Positions 17,884 through 27,189 of a DNA stretch of 64,000 nucleotides are shown here, piece after piece. The notes beneath the pieces were generated by a model. The model did not search any database and was not told the DNA's origin. It saw only the letters and a list, made by a program, of their open reading frames with translations. The stretch is from Actinomyces oris (GTDB lineage: Bacteria > Actinomycetota > Actinomycetes > Actinomycetales > Actinomycetaceae). Positions within the stretch are counted from its first letter, which is position 1, and the number at the start of each line of letters is the position of its first letter. The stretch spans positions 806,001 to 870,000 of the forward strand of contig NZ_CP014232.1 in NCBI RefSeq assembly GCF_001553935.1, in the 5' to 3' direction. A program made the position numbers and the translations under genes.

Positions 17884-18564
17884 ATGCGCGCCATCTTCAA
17901 CCAGGAGCTCAAGCAGCTGGGCTCCGACCTCGAGTCCATGGCCAACCAGGTCGCCACCGCGATCGAGCGGGCCGCGGAGTCCCTGCGCCAGGGGGACATC
18001 GTCATCGCCGAGCAGGTGATCGACGCCGACGAGCGCATCAACGACCTCCAGCGCGACATCGACGACCTGTGCGTCATGCTGTTGGCCCGTCAGCAGCCGG
18101 TGGCCGGGGACCTGCGCAACGTCCTGTCCGCGCTGCGCATGGCCCAGACCCTCGAGCGCCAGGGCGACCTGGCCCGCCACGTGGCGGCCATCGCCCGCGG
18201 CCGCTACCCCGAGCCGCCACTGCCCGAGCCGGTCCTGGGGCTCATCCTGGAGATGGCGGACCTGGCGGTGCGCGCCGGTAAGGACGTCGCCCGCCTCATC
18301 TCGACGCGGGACCTGGAGCTGGCCTCCGTCATTCAGACCGACGACGCCGAGCTCGATGCCCTGCACCGCCGCTCCTTCCAGATGATCCTGGACCCGGCTC
18401 ACGACCTGAGCCGCCAGCAGGTCATCGACGCCGTCCTCATGGGCCGCTTCCTGGAGCGCTTCGGCGACCACTCCACGTCGGTGGCCAGCCGCGTGGCCTA
18501 CCTCGTCTCGGGCGCCTCCATGCCCGAGACGCATGACGCCGAGGACGCCGACGCGCTCCACTGA
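17884..18564 (+). CDS. phoU: Phosphate signalling complex protein PhoU
   Basis: 226 residues, forming the two three-helix bundles of PhoU. The sequence begins MRAIFNQELKQLGSDLESMANQV, and the metal-binding E/DxxxD motifs ADERINDLQRDIDD (first bundle) and DAELDALHRRSF (second bundle) are present. PhoU links the Pst phosphate transporter to the histidine kinase and represses phosphate-starvation genes. I chose the ATG at 17884 since the family begins there; the open frame upstream to 17695 reads as low-complexity. It is transcribed away from senX3. Confidence 0.95.
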   Translation: MRAIFNQELKQLGSDLESMANQVATAIERAAESLRQGDIVIAEQVIDADERINDLQRDIDDLCVMLLARQQPVAGDLRNVLSALRMAQTLERQGDLARHVAAIARGRYPEPPLPEPVLGLILEMADLAVRAGKDVARLISTRDLELASVIQTDDAELDALHRRSFQMILDPAHDLSRQQVIDAVLMGRFLERFGDHSTSVASRVAYLVSGASMPETHDAEDADALH

Positions 18565-18578
18565 GCACCTGGAAGCAA

Positions 18579-18628
18579 TGACGCGGGCGGCGTCGGACCT
18601 CAAGGAAGGTCCGGCGCCGCCCGTGTCA
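18579..18628. terminator. Bidirectional terminator between phoU and gpmA
   Basis: A long GC-rich stem with one bulge (18579-18600 with 18607-18628) around a six-base loop lies 15 bases past phoU and 27 bases past the convergent phosphoglycerate mutase gene. Confidence 0.75.
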
Positions 18629-18654
18629 TGGAGGGTGCGGTAGGCCGCCGGGGC

Positions 18655-19392
18655 TCACTTGCCCTGGTTGGCCACCGCCGCGATCTTGGCCTCGGCCTCG
18701 GGGTCGAGGTAGCGGCCGCCCTTCTTGAGGGGCTTGAGGGTCTCCTCGTCGAGCTCATAGACCAGCGGGATCCCGGTGGGGATGTTGACGCCGGCGATGT
18801 CGTCGTCGGAGATGTCGTCGAGGTGCTTGACGATGGCGCGCAGCGAGTTGCCGTGGGCGGCGATCATGACGGTCTTGCCGGTCTTGATCTCGGGGACGAT
18901 GGTGCCCTCCCAGTAGGGCAGGAGGCGCTCGAGGACGTCCTTGAGGCACTCGGTGGCGGGGATGGGCTCACCGGCGTAGCGGGGGTCGGTGTCCTGGGAG
19001 AACTCCGAACCGGCCTCAATGGCCGGCGGCGGCACGTCGTAGGAGCGGCGCCACTGCATGAACTGCTCCTCCCCGTACTCGTCACGGATCTCCTTCTTGT
19101 TCTTGCCCTGCAGGGCGCCGTAGTGGCGCTCGTTGAGGCGCCAGTCGCGCTCCACCGGGATCCAGTGACGGTCCGCGGCGTCCAGGGAGAGGTTGGCGGT
19201 CATGATGGCGCGACGCAGCATCGAGGTGAAGAGCTTCTCGGGGAGGACACCGGCCTCCTTGAGGAGCTCGCCACCGTGGACGGCCTCGGCGCGGCCCTTG
19301 TCTGACAGCGGGACATCGACCCAGCCGGTGAAGAGGTTCTTCGCGTTCCATTCGCTCTCGCCGTGGCGGAGCAGTACGAGGGTGTAAGCCAT
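18655..19392 (-). CDS. gpmA: 2,3-bisphosphoglycerate-dependent phosphoglycerate mutase
   Basis: Interconverts 3- and 2-phosphoglycerate in glycolysis. At 245 residues it has the normal length. It carries the catalytic RHGESEWN (His 10), [13 protein letters not shown], and the second histidine in AAHGNSLR (about 180). I chose the ATG at 19392, where the family begins ([13 protein letters not shown]); the frame is open 69 codons further but that part is unrelated. The neighbourhood gpm-phoU-senX3-regX3 resembles the mycobacterial arrangement. Confidence 0.96.
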   Translation of the reverse strand: MAYTLVLLRHGESEWNAKNLFTGWVDVPLSDKGRAEAVHGGELLKEAGVLPEKLFTSMLRRAIMTANLSLDAADRHWIPVERDWRLNERHYGALQGKNKKEIRDEYGEEQFMQWRRSYDVPPPAIEAGSEFSQDTDPRYAGEPIPATECLKDVLERLLPYWEGTIVPEIKTGKTVMIAAHGNSLRAIVKHLDDISDDDIAGVNIPTGIPLVYELDEETLKPLKKGGRYLDPEAEAKIAAVANQGK

Positions 19393-19540
19393 GGCCCTAT
19401 CCTGCCAGGATCGCGGGCATGGCGCGAGGCCCAGGAGGCCTAGAAGGGCTGCTGCAGTGGGCGGGGTACCGGCGCATCGGAGCAAAGGAACTGCTCGCAG
19501 CGATACCGCCCACTCACGGAGCGAATTCACGTATTGAATA

Positions 19541-19588
19541 CACAACGACTCTGGTAATGCGCCTGAGCGCACAACCAGAGTCGTGGTG
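19541..19588 (-). terminator. Probable lsr2 terminator
   Basis: An 11-bp perfect stem (19545-19555 with 19574-19584), extendable with one mismatch, lies about 75 bases past the lsr2 stop. On the minus strand it is followed by an AT-rich stretch (tgtgtattcaatac). Confidence 0.6.
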
Positions 19589-19661
19589 CGAGGTGGCAAT
19601 CAGCTCGAGAATGACTCGATGCGGGGCGCCGGCTGCCTGTGAGCCGGACACCCACGTTCCC

Positions 19662-19991
19662 TCAGTTGCCGGGGTTGACGTCGTAGTAGGCCTTGCGCAC
19701 CTCTGCGGAGACGCGACCGCGGTCAGAAACCTCAAGGCCCTGCTCGCGGGCCCACTCGCGAATCTTCTGAGTGTCAGAAGGGCCGCTGGAACGACGACGA
19801 CCGGAGCTACGGCGGCCGCCGGTGCGACGAGCCTTTCCGACCCATTCCTCAAGGGACTCACGAAGAGCAGCTGCATGCTCGTCGTTCAGGTCGATCTCGT
19901 AGGAGACGCCATCAAGGGCGAAGGTGACGGTCTGATTGGCCTCGGACCCGTCGACATCGTCGACGAGGATGACCTGAGTCTTCTGTGCCAT
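19662..19991 (-). CDS. lsr2: Nucleoid-associated protein Lsr2
   Basis: 109 residues. Lsr2 is the actinobacterial H-NS analogue that binds AT-rich DNA and silences acquired genes. The N-terminal dimerisation domain (MAQKTQVILVDDVDGSEANQTV, then VSYEIDLNDEHAAALRESL), the Arg/Ser-rich linker GGRRSSGRRRSSG and the C-terminal DNA-binding domain (IREWAREQGLEVSDRGRVSAEV) with the minor-groove RGR hook are all present. The promoter at 20053-20081 has near-consensus hexamers. Confidence 0.97.
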   Translation of the reverse strand: MAQKTQVILVDDVDGSEANQTVTFALDGVSYEIDLNDEHAAALRESLEEWVGKARRTGGRRSSGRRRSSGPSDTQKIREWAREQGLEVSDRGRVSAEVRKAYYDVNPGN

Positions 19992-20052
19992 GATTCCTCA
20001 TTCTGAGCGGAGGGAGCGGGCCTGAAGGATGTATCCCGCTGCGGACAACGTT

Positions 20053-20081
20053 AGATTAAACAATAGTTGCCCTCAATGCAA
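20053..20081 (-). promoter_or_regulatory. lsr2: Predicted lsr2 promoter
   Basis: On the minus strand TTGCAT (20081-20076) is followed by a 17-base spacer and TAATCT (20058-20053), placing the transcript start near 20046 and giving a leader of about 55 nt before the lsr2 ATG at 19991. Confidence 0.6.
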
Positions 20082-20575
20082 CACGGCTTTTCGTCGCCCC
20101 ATTACCGGCCACTTCACCCCCAATCACACGGTGAAGCGCGACGCCATACCACCCCGGACGCCGTGATGACTGAGACGGAAACTGTGAAAGCACTGAGGCC
20201 CCCTTTGGAGATCCCCACGAGACCTGACGGAACAATCCAGGCACGACACTCCCTACCCTCCGACCGCCTCGAGGTATCCAACGATCAGTCAATCCAAGAC
20301 ACCCAATCTCCCAGATGACTCCCAGATAGCAGTGGGGGATTCTCTCAGCCGGAAGAGAAGACCTGCAGCACCACGACTCTCACCCTGAGGAACATCGCAT
20401 CAAGTCGGGAGAATCCGCCCCGCGCGAGCCATGGCCCACCCCTGACCACAGGATGACAAAGGATTTCGGCCACGCGGTCATCCCAGAAATCCCACACCCA
20501 GACCATCCGTCACAGCCAACAAATGTGCCGAAAGGCACACCGAAGAGTCGCGGGCGAGGCGCCCGGAACCCAGAA
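20082..20575. other. Gene-free interval upstream of lsr2
   Basis: About 500 bases between the lsr2 promoter and the tRNA terminator hold no convincing gene. This stretch is less GC-rich than its surroundings. A perfect hairpin with a GAAA tetraloop lies at 20524-20539. Short open frames here have no family features. Confidence 0.4.
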
Positions 20576-20604
20576 AGCCCCGGGAGGCATCACCTCCCGG
20601 GGCT
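20576..20604 (-). terminator. Terminator of tRNA-Thr
   Basis: A perfect 12-bp stem (20576-20587 with 20593-20604) with a five-base loop lies six bases past the 3' end of the tRNA and is followed on the minus strand by TTTCT. Confidence 0.8.
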
Positions 20605-20609
20605 GATCG

Positions 20610-20682
20610 AGCCGCCTGTGGGAATCGAACCCACGACCTATTCATTACGAGTGAATCGCTCTGCCGACTGAGCTAAGGCGGC
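20610..20682 (-). tRNA. tRNA-Thr (anticodon CGT)
   Basis: On the minus strand the sequence folds into a complete cloverleaf: acceptor GCCGCCT pairing with AGGCGGC, D arm GCTC/GAGC, anticodon arm ATTCA-CTCGTAA-TGAAT giving anticodon CGT, and a T arm GTGGG-TTCGATT-CCCAC. It reads ACG threonine codons. CCA is not encoded. Confidence 0.97.
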
Positions 20683-20868
20683 GCTGGCACAAGCAGCAGA
20701 GCCGAACATACCGGCCCTGCGGCCACCACCGCAATCCAGCGCCGCCAGGAGGACCGTGTTCCTCAACACAGTCACCCTCCCTCCTCGCCGCCCCGCATCA
20801 CCCGAACCGACCGGGCCCGGTATTCTCCGCACGTCATTCAACAGGTCTCCCTCTCCGTAAGGATCCCC

Positions 20869-22416
20869 ATGAGCGAGTCTCCGTCCAGCCACTCCCCCAC
20901 CTCTCCCTCACCGCACTCGGGTGCTTCGCCTTCACCCTCCCCCGCTTCCCAGCCCGACCAGATCCGGGACCGCGGCGACGCCGGTTACAACAAGTCGCTG
21001 AAGAACCGCCACCTGCAGATGATCGCCATTGGCGGCTCCATCGGCACGGGTCTTTTCATGGGGGCCGGCGGGCGGCTCAAGGACGGCGGAGCGGGCCTGA
21101 TGTTCGCCTATGCCGTCTGCGGAATCTTCGCCTTCCTCATGGTGCGCGCTCTGGGCGAGCTCGCCATCCGCCGCCCCTCCTCGGGAGCATTCGTCTCCTA
21201 CGCCCGTGAGTTCCTCGGAGAGAAGGGCGCCTACATCACCGGCTGGTTCTTCTTCCTGGACTGGTCGGTCACCGTGATGGCGGACATCACGGCCGTGGCC
21301 CTCTACCTCCACTACTGGACGGCTCTGAAGGTTGTTCCACAGTGGGTCTTCGCGCTCGTGGCACTCGTCCTGGTCTTCATCCTCAACATGCTCAACGTCA
21401 AGATGTTCGGCGAGGCGGAGTTCTGGTTCGCGCTCATCAAGGTCGCCGCCATCGTGTCCTTCATGGTGGTGGCCATCGTCGCCATTGTTCTCGGGCTTCA
21501 CACCGGAACGGATCCCGACGGTGGCGCGATCACCGCAGGGGCTCACAACATCCTCGAAAACGGCGGCTTCTTCCCCGAGGGATTGCCGATCGTCTTCGCC
21601 CTGACCCTCGGCGTCGTCTTCGCCTTCGGTGGCACGGAGATGGTGGGCGTGGCGGCCGGAGAGGCGAAGGACGCGGAGAAAATCCTGCCCAAGGCGATCA
21701 ACTCGATGATTCTGCGCATCTTCGTCTTCTACGTCGGCTCGGTCATGCTGCTGGCTCTGGTCCTGCCCTATACCTCCTACTCGAAGGACCAGTCGCCCTT
21801 CGTCACCTTCTTCTCCGGGATCGGTGTGCCCTACGCCGGCGACATCATCCAGGTCGTGGTCCTCACCGCCGCGCTGTCCTCCCTCAACGCCGGCCTGTAC
21901 GCCACCGGACGCACCCTGCGCTCCATGGCCGTGGCCGGTGAGGCCCCTCGGGTGGCGGCCGGGCTCAACAAGCACCAGGTTCCTGCCGGGGGCATCATCA
22001 TCACCTCCGCCCTGGGGCTGCTCGGCGTCGTCCTCAACGCCTACCTGCCCGGCGATGCCTTCGACATCGTCATGAACCTGGCCGGCATCGGCATCGCCGG
22101 GACCTGGGGAGCCATCCTCGTCACCCACCTCGCCTTCCTGCGCCGGGTGCACGAGGGCAAGGAGGTGCGCCCGGCCTACCGGATGCCCTGGGCCCCCTGG
22201 TCCAACTACGCGGCCCTGGCCTTCTTCACCATCGTCGTCGTCTCCAACGTGACCAACCCGGCCGGACGTTGGACCCTGGTCCTGTTCGCCATCGTCGCCG
22301 TCATGATGGTGGCAGGCTGGTACACGGTGCGGGGACGCATTCGGGGCGACCTGCTCGACGAGGTCCTCGCCGACGAGGTGGACGAAGCCGCATCCGCCCC
22401 GTCGCACGAGGCCTAA
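20869..22416 (+). CDS. ansP: Amino acid permease, probably for L-asparagine
   Basis: 515 residues of the APC superfamily (amino acid transporter, AAT branch). A Ser/Pro-rich cytoplasmic N-terminus of about 40 residues leads into NRHLQMIAIGGSIGTGLFMGAG, the signature first helix, and about 12 membrane helices follow. FGGTEMVGVAAGEAKD and SSLNAGLYATGRTLRSMA are typical of AnsP/GabP-type carriers. The asparagine assignment is an inference from the asparaginase gene that starts 19 bases after its stop. Confidence 0.88.
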   Translation: MSESPSSHSPTSPSPHSGASPSPSPASQPDQIRDRGDAGYNKSLKNRHLQMIAIGGSIGTGLFMGAGGRLKDGGAGLMFAYAVCGIFAFLMVRALGELAIRRPSSGAFVSYAREFLGEKGAYITGWFFFLDWSVTVMADITAVALYLHYWTALKVVPQWVFALVALVLVFILNMLNVKMFGEAEFWFALIKVAAIVSFMVVAIVAIVLGLHTGTDPDGGAITAGAHNILENGGFFPEGLPIVFALTLGVVFAFGGTEMVGVAAGEAKDAEKILPKAINSMILRIFVFYVGSVMLLALVLPYTSYSKDQSPFVTFFSGIGVPYAGDIIQVVVLTAALSSLNAGLYATGRTLRSMAVAGEAPRVAAGLNKHQVPAGGIIITSALGLLGVVLNAYLPGDAFDIVMNLAGIGIAGTWGAILVTHLAFLRRVHEGKEVRPAYRMPWAPWSNYAALAFFTIVVVSNVTNPAGRWTLVLFAIVAVMMVAGWYTVRGRIRGDLLDEVLADEVDEAASAPSHEA

Positions 22417-22435
22417 GCGGCAGGAGGCTGAGCCC

Positions 22436-23434
22436 ATGCACGTTCACATCACCTACACCGGGGGCACCATCGGGATGGTGGACTCCCCCCACGGCCTCGT
22501 TCCCGGTGCGGATCTGGAGGGGTGGCTCGACTCGGTGCTGAAGGGCACGCCCCTGGCTCGCTCGGTATCCGTGACCTCGCTGGAGCCGCTCATCGACTCC
22601 TCGAACGCCACCCCGCTGTCCTGGCAGGCGATCGTGGACGACCTGCGCGCCTACGCCGCGGCCGACCCGCAGACCGCCTTCGTCATCCTGCACGGGACCG
22701 ACACGATGGCCTACACCAGTGCCGCCCTGTCCTATGCGCTGACGGATCTGAGCGTTCCGGTCGTCGTCACCGGTTCCCAGCTCCCCCTCGGAGAACTGGG
22801 AACCGACGCCGCAACGAACGTCACCGGGGCGCTCAAGGCCGCCACCTCCGGGCGCCTGAGCGGGGTGGCGCTGTTCTTCGGTCATCGGCTCCTGGCCGGG
22901 AACCGGGTGACGAAGTCCTCCTCGTGGGCCTTCACCGGTTTCGAGTCCCCCAACGCGGCCCCTCTGGCCACCACTGGCGCCCCGTGGCAGTGGGCTCCAT
23001 GCACCCGGGGCGGGGCCGGTTGGAAGGATGCCGCCCCCTACGCCCGTCACGACGTCGTCGTGGTCGACCTGGTCCCGGGCATCACCGCGGCCCGCCTGGA
23101 GGCGCTGCTGACACCGCTGCCCGAGGCCGTGATCCTGCGGGCCTTCGGAGTCGGCAACGTGCCGTCCCAGGAGCCGGGGCTGACCGACGTCGTCGAGCGG
23201 GTGATCGATGCCGGGACGGCCGTCATCGTCACCTCCCAGTGCCACGAGTCCGAGGTCCTCCTGGGGCACTACGAGGCCGGTGACGCACTGGCCCGCAGTG
23301 GCGCCGTCGGCAGCCGCGACATGACCCTGGAGGCCGCCTACGCCAAGGTCCAGTTCCTGCTCTCGCAGGGACTGGAGGGAGACGACCTGGCCGGCTGGAT
23401 GGGACGCTCCATCGCCGGCGAGCTGAGCCAGTGA
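22436..23434 (+). CDS. ansA: L-asparaginase (type I)
   Basis: Hydrolyses asparagine to aspartate and ammonia. The 332-residue protein has the two threonine active-site signatures, YTGGTIGM near residue 6 and ILHGTDTMAYT near 84. There is no signal peptide, so it should act in the cytoplasm on asparagine brought in by the permease encoded 19 bases upstream. AnsP and AnsA form an operon ended by the hairpin at 23486. Ammonia release by this pair could help an oral bacterium resist acid, but that is an inference. Confidence 0.95.
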   Translation: MHVHITYTGGTIGMVDSPHGLVPGADLEGWLDSVLKGTPLARSVSVTSLEPLIDSSNATPLSWQAIVDDLRAYAAADPQTAFVILHGTDTMAYTSAALSYALTDLSVPVVVTGSQLPLGELGTDAATNVTGALKAATSGRLSGVALFFGHRLLAGNRVTKSSSWAFTGFESPNAAPLATTGAPWQWAPCTRGGAGWKDAAPYARHDVVVVDLVPGITAARLEALLTPLPEAVILRAFGVGNVPSQEPGLTDVVERVIDAGTAVIVTSQCHESEVLLGHYEAGDALARSGAVGSRDMTLEAAYAKVQFLLSQGLEGDDLAGWMGRSIAGELSQ

Positions 23435-23485
23435 ACTGAGCCAGTGAGGCGGGCAGCGCCGACACCGGTGCGGCCCGGCTGAGGA

Positions 23486-23522
23486 ATCGGCCCCGGACGA
23501 CGCGATGTCGTCCGGGGCCGAT
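23486..23522. terminator. Bidirectional terminator between ansA and the S33 peptidases
   Basis: A perfect 16-bp stem (23486-23501 with 23507-23522) around a five-base loop separates the convergent ansA and first S33 peptidase genes. Confidence 0.8.
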
Positions 23523-23567
23523 CTCATGGCCTGCGGGAACCGGTCGGGCCGGCCTGCCCGGCGGTGG

Positions 23568-25163
23568 TCAGCAGGTGAGTCCCTTGTCCGGCATCGTCCC
23601 GTTGAGCAGGTAGGTGTCCACGGCCTTCTTGACGCAGTCGTTGGAGCGCCCGTAGGCGGTGTGTCCGTCGCCCTTCCAGGTCATGAGCTGACCGGACTCG
23701 AGCTGATCGGCCAGCGACTCGGACCAGGCGTAGGGCGTGGCCGGGTCACCGGTGGTGCCCACCACGAGGATCGGTGCGGCGCCGGAGGCCGTGATCTTCT
23801 CGCGCTTGCGGCTCGACGTGTGGCCCCAGCCCTGGCAGTAGGCGTCGGGGTAGAGCAGCTGGGAGCCGAAGGTGGGCGAGGCCTCGTTGACGGCCTTGGC
23901 GTTCTCCTCCCAGGAGGTGTTGTCCCCCTGGACCGGGTAGTCCAGGCAGTTGACCGCCATGAGGGCCTCGGCGCCGTTACCGGAGTAGCTGCCGTCGCTC
24001 TGGCGGGAGGAGACGGCGTCGGCGATGGCCAGCAGCGCGCTTCCGTCCGGGTTGCCCATCTTGCCCATCGCCTGAGACAGCGCCAGGGTGAGGGAGGGCC
24101 ACAGCTGGGTCTGGTACATCGATCCCAGCACCCCGTAGACGGCCAGGTCGTAGGTCAGCGGCCGCTTGTCGTCGGAGGTCGGCAGCGGCGCCGCCTTCGT
24201 GGACTCCAGGAGCTCGCGGATCTGGGAGACACCTGAGTCGACGTCGCCGCTCAGGGGGCATCCCAGCTTGGAGCTCTGGCAGCTCTGCACGTAGGCCCGA
24301 AGCGACGCCTCGAAGCCCTTGGCCTGCCCCAGGGTCAGCTCCTCAGCGCTCAAGGAGGGATCGACGGCGCCGTCGAGGACCAGCCGCCCGGTGTTGGCCG
24401 GGAACAGCTCGGCGTAGGTGGCCCCCAGGTAGGTGCCGTAGGAGAAACCCAGGTAGGTCAGCGTCTGCTGGCCGTCGACCGCCCGCAGGATGTCGAGGTC
24501 CTTGGCCGCGCTGATGGTGTCGATGTGGTCCAGGAGCCCCGCGGGGCTGGTCTTCGTCGCACAGGCCTCCCCCATCTTCTGGGCCCGCTCCTGGGTGGCC
24601 GCGGCCGAGGGGGTCGCCGGGTCGTTCGCCCCGGCTCGCTCGGCGTCGAGCTCGGCGTCGGTCAGGCAGTCGACTGCCGTGGAGGCGCCCACGCCTCGCG
24701 GGTCGAAACCGACGACGTCGTAGGAGCTGGTGAGGTTCTTGGAGAAGTAGGAGCCGACGCTTTCGACCAGCTCGATGCCCGACCCTCCGGGCCCGCCCGG
24801 GTTGACGAACAGTGAGCCGACCGAGTCCCCGCTGGCGGTCCGCTTCTTCACCGCGATCTCGATCGTCTCACCGCCGGGGTTGTCGTAGTCCAGCGGCACC
24901 TTGACCTTGGCGCAGGTGAAGCCGGTGTCCTTCCCCGACTTCGCCTCCCCCATCCCCTTCTTGTCGCAGGCGTACCAGGAGACCTTCTGGGTGTAGAAGC
25001 TCTCCAGCCCGGCCGGGACCGCCGCCGAGGCCGACGCCGTTGCTGGGGTTGCCTTGATCTCGGCTTCGTCCTGGCAGGCGGTCAGACCCCCGCACGCCAG
25101 AAGCGCAGCGAGCGCCACGAACAGGGGCTTGATACGAGGCCGAGGAGAGGTCGCAGTAGTCAC
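23568..25163 (-). CDS. Secreted S33 tripeptidyl aminopeptidase-like lipoprotein (paralogue 1)
   Basis: 531 residues, alpha/beta hydrolase fold. A lipoprotein signal with lipobox LTAC (Cys at about 30) would anchor it outside the membrane. The oxyanion region NPGGPGGSG, the nucleophile elbow GFSYGTYLGATYAELFP, the acidic residue in GTTGDPATPY and the histidine in GDGHTAYG match Streptomyces SlpD/SlpE/Tap-type mycelium-associated peptidases, which remove tripeptides from N-termini. It is the most diverged of four tandem copies on the minus strand and the only one with a clear lipobox. Confidence 0.9.
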   Translation of the reverse strand: MTTATSPRPRIKPLFVALAALLACGGLTACQDEAEIKATPATASASAAVPAGLESFYTQKVSWYACDKKGMGEAKSGKDTGFTCAKVKVPLDYDNPGGETIEIAVKKRTASGDSVGSLFVNPGGPGGSGIELVESVGSYFSKNLTSSYDVVGFDPRGVGASTAVDCLTDAELDAERAGANDPATPSAAATQERAQKMGEACATKTSPAGLLDHIDTISAAKDLDILRAVDGQQTLTYLGFSYGTYLGATYAELFPANTGRLVLDGAVDPSLSAEELTLGQAKGFEASLRAYVQSCQSSKLGCPLSGDVDSGVSQIRELLESTKAAPLPTSDDKRPLTYDLAVYGVLGSMYQTQLWPSLTLALSQAMGKMGNPDGSALLAIADAVSSRQSDGSYSGNGAEALMAVNCLDYPVQGDNTSWEENAKAVNEASPTFGSQLLYPDAYCQGWGHTSSRKREKITASGAAPILVVGTTGDPATPYAWSESLADQLESGQLMTWKGDGHTAYGRSNDCVKKAVDTYLLNGTMPDKGLTC

Positions 25164-25187
25164 AAGGTGAACCCTATGCCGCTGGGC

Positions 25188-25249
25188 CGCCCAGGGGCCT
25201 CCTCCTGGAGATGGAGTGGGGAGAAGTTCCCATCGAGGCCCCTGGGGCG
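25188..25249 (-). terminator. Hairpin after S33 peptidase 2
   Basis: A 14-bp stem with one bulge (25188-25201 with 25235-25249) lies 15 bases beyond the stop of the gene at 25264-27006, in the 100-base gap to the next paralogue. Confidence 0.55.
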
Positions 25250-25263
25250 GGGACGGTCCGGCC

Positions 25264-27006
25264 TTACTGACCGCTTGTGCAGGTCAGGCCCTCCTTGGGC
25301 AGGGTCCCGCTGGTGAGGTAGGTGTCGACGGCCTTCTGGACGCAGGCCCCCGCGCGCCCGTAGGCGGTGTGGCCGTTGCCCTCCCAGGTCAGGAGCCGGC
25401 CGGACTCGAGCTGATCGGCCATGGCCTGGGACCAGGCGTAGGGCGTGGCCGGGTCACCGGTGGTGCCCACCACCAGGATGGGGGCCGCCCCCTTGGCGTG
25501 GATGGGAGCGGGCTTGCGGGTCCCGTTGTGCCCCCAGGCCTGGCAACGCGCATCCTGGTTGCCCAAGGAGGCGCCGAAGGTGGGCGAGCTCTGGAGGATC
25601 TGCTGGTACTCCTTCTCCCAGCTGGTCATGTCGCCCTGGACGGGGATGTCCTGGCAGTTGACGGCGTAGAAGGTCGGGGCGCTGCCTCCGGCGGTCACCT
25701 TGCCGTAGAGCACCTGGATGTAGGAGCCGTCCTTCTGGGTGATGGCCTGGTCGAGGGCATAGGTGAGGAGGGGCCAATATTCGGAGGAGTACAGGAGTCG
25801 GCGGATGGCGCTGCGGATCGTGCTGCCGTCCACGGTGACGTTCGGATCCGCGGTCTTGAGCGGTGTCTGGTCCGCCGAGGCGATGAGGGCGCGAACCTGC
25901 TGGACTCCGGCGTCGGCGTCACCGGTCAGGGGGCAGCTCTGGCCTTCCTGGACGGCCTGGCCGGACTGGCACTGCTGGACGTAGGTGCGCAGCGCGGCCT
26001 CGAAGCCCTGGGCCTGCCCGGCGGCCCGGTCCCCCAGTGACAGGGAGGGGTCGACGGCGCCGTCGAGAACCATGCGGCCGGTGTTGGCGGGGAAGAGCTC
26101 GGCGTAGTGAGCCCCCAGGTAAGTGCCGTAGGAGAAGCCCAGGTAGTTGAGCTTCTGGTCCCCGGACAGTGCCCGCAGCACGTCAAGATCCCGGGCCACC
26201 GAGACGGTGTCCACATGGTCGAGCAGCCCGGCCGGCTTGGTGTGGGCGGCGCAGCTGGCCTCCTCCTGCGTGAAGTCCTTGGTGATCTCGTCGATCAGGG
26301 TCGGGAAGCCGACGTTGGCCTCCGCTCCGCCGTCGGCAGCAGGATTCTCAGCGTCCCGGAAGGGGGTGGGGTCGTCCCCGGCGACGTCGGCGACGAGGGA
26401 GCCGGGCTGGGGGTCACTGACGCCCATGCCCCCCTGGGCGGCCTTGGCGGGCTGCTGGCCCGCTCCGTCATCGCAGGTGATGGCGGTGGAGGAGCCGACG
26501 CCGCGGGGGTCGAAGCCGATGATGTCGTAGGCCTGGTTGAGGGCGGGCGAGAACTGGATCTCGTTGTTCTCCACCATCTCCACCCCGGAGTAGCCGGGTC
26601 CGCCGGGGTTGACGAAGAGGGTGCCCTGGCGCACCGAGCCGGTGGCCTGGTGCTTCTTCATCGCGATCTCAATGGTCTGCCCATCGGGCTTGGAGTAGTC
26701 CAGCGGAACCTTGACCTTGGCGCACTGAAAACCGGTCTTGTCAGCAGACTTCTCCACCCCGGCAGTGGCCACGCAGTCGTACCACGCGACCTTCTGACCG
26801 TAGAAGGACTCCAGCCCCTTGGGCACCGCCGCCTTGGACGACGCCGCCGGAGCCGACCCCGCAGCGGGCGCCGCAGCAGCAGGAACCACACCGGCCCCCA
26901 CCCCCAGGCACACACCCGCCACAGCCGCCAGCACCCCGGCAGACACCCGACGACGCCCCGGAGCGACTCGTCGCGGACCGGAGAATTCATTCACGCTATT
27001 TTTCAT
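25264..27006 (-). CDS. Secreted S33 peptidase (paralogue 2)
   Basis: 580 residues. A signal peptide (Arg-rich start, hydrophobic VLAAVAGVCLGVGAGV, cleavage near AAAAP) is followed by the S33 hydrolase. NPGGPGYSG replaces NPGGPGGSG; GFSYGTYLGAHYAELFP, GTTGDPATPY and GNGHTAYG carry the triad. It is longer than its neighbours because of a 50-residue insert at about 170-235 rich in Asp, Pro and Ala. Its first ~135 codons and its upstream region are identical in DNA to those of paralogue 3, whereas its body is clearly different, which marks a gene-conversion or duplication boundary near 26600. Confidence 0.9.
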   Translation of the reverse strand: MKNSVNEFSGPRRVAPGRRRVSAGVLAAVAGVCLGVGAGVVPAAAAPAAGSAPAASSKAAVPKGLESFYGQKVAWYDCVATAGVEKSADKTGFQCAKVKVPLDYSKPDGQTIEIAMKKHQATGSVRQGTLFVNPGGPGYSGVEMVENNEIQFSPALNQAYDIIGFDPRGVGSSTAITCDDGAGQQPAKAAQGGMGVSDPQPGSLVADVAGDDPTPFRDAENPAADGGAEANVGFPTLIDEITKDFTQEEASCAAHTKPAGLLDHVDTVSVARDLDVLRALSGDQKLNYLGFSYGTYLGAHYAELFPANTGRMVLDGAVDPSLSLGDRAAGQAQGFEAALRTYVQQCQSGQAVQEGQSCPLTGDADAGVQQVRALIASADQTPLKTADPNVTVDGSTIRSAIRRLLYSSEYWPLLTYALDQAITQKDGSYIQVLYGKVTAGGSAPTFYAVNCQDIPVQGDMTSWEKEYQQILQSSPTFGASLGNQDARCQAWGHNGTRKPAPIHAKGAAPILVVGTTGDPATPYAWSQAMADQLESGRLLTWEGNGHTAYGRAGACVQKAVDTYLTSGTLPKEGLTCTSGQ

Positions 27007-27064
27007 AAACGTTATATTACAAACAGTAAACGGAACGCGTCCGTGTCATGGGTGAGCATCTGAG

Positions 27065-27117
27065 AGAAGAAAAAGAACCGTGGTTGGGGCGCCTGTCTTC
27101 GGCGCCCCAACCACGGT
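27065..27117 (-). terminator. Rho-independent terminator of S33 peptidase 3
   Basis: A perfect 17-bp stem (27077-27093 with 27101-27117) with a seven-base loop is followed on the minus strand by TTCTTTTTCTTC. It lies between the stop at 27190 and the next start at 27006. Confidence 0.9.
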
Positions 27118-27189
27118 GATGCCTGCCCGCAACGCTCCCTGACGATCCTCAGCGGACAGCCGGCGGGAGGGTGGCGTTTTCTCGCGGGC

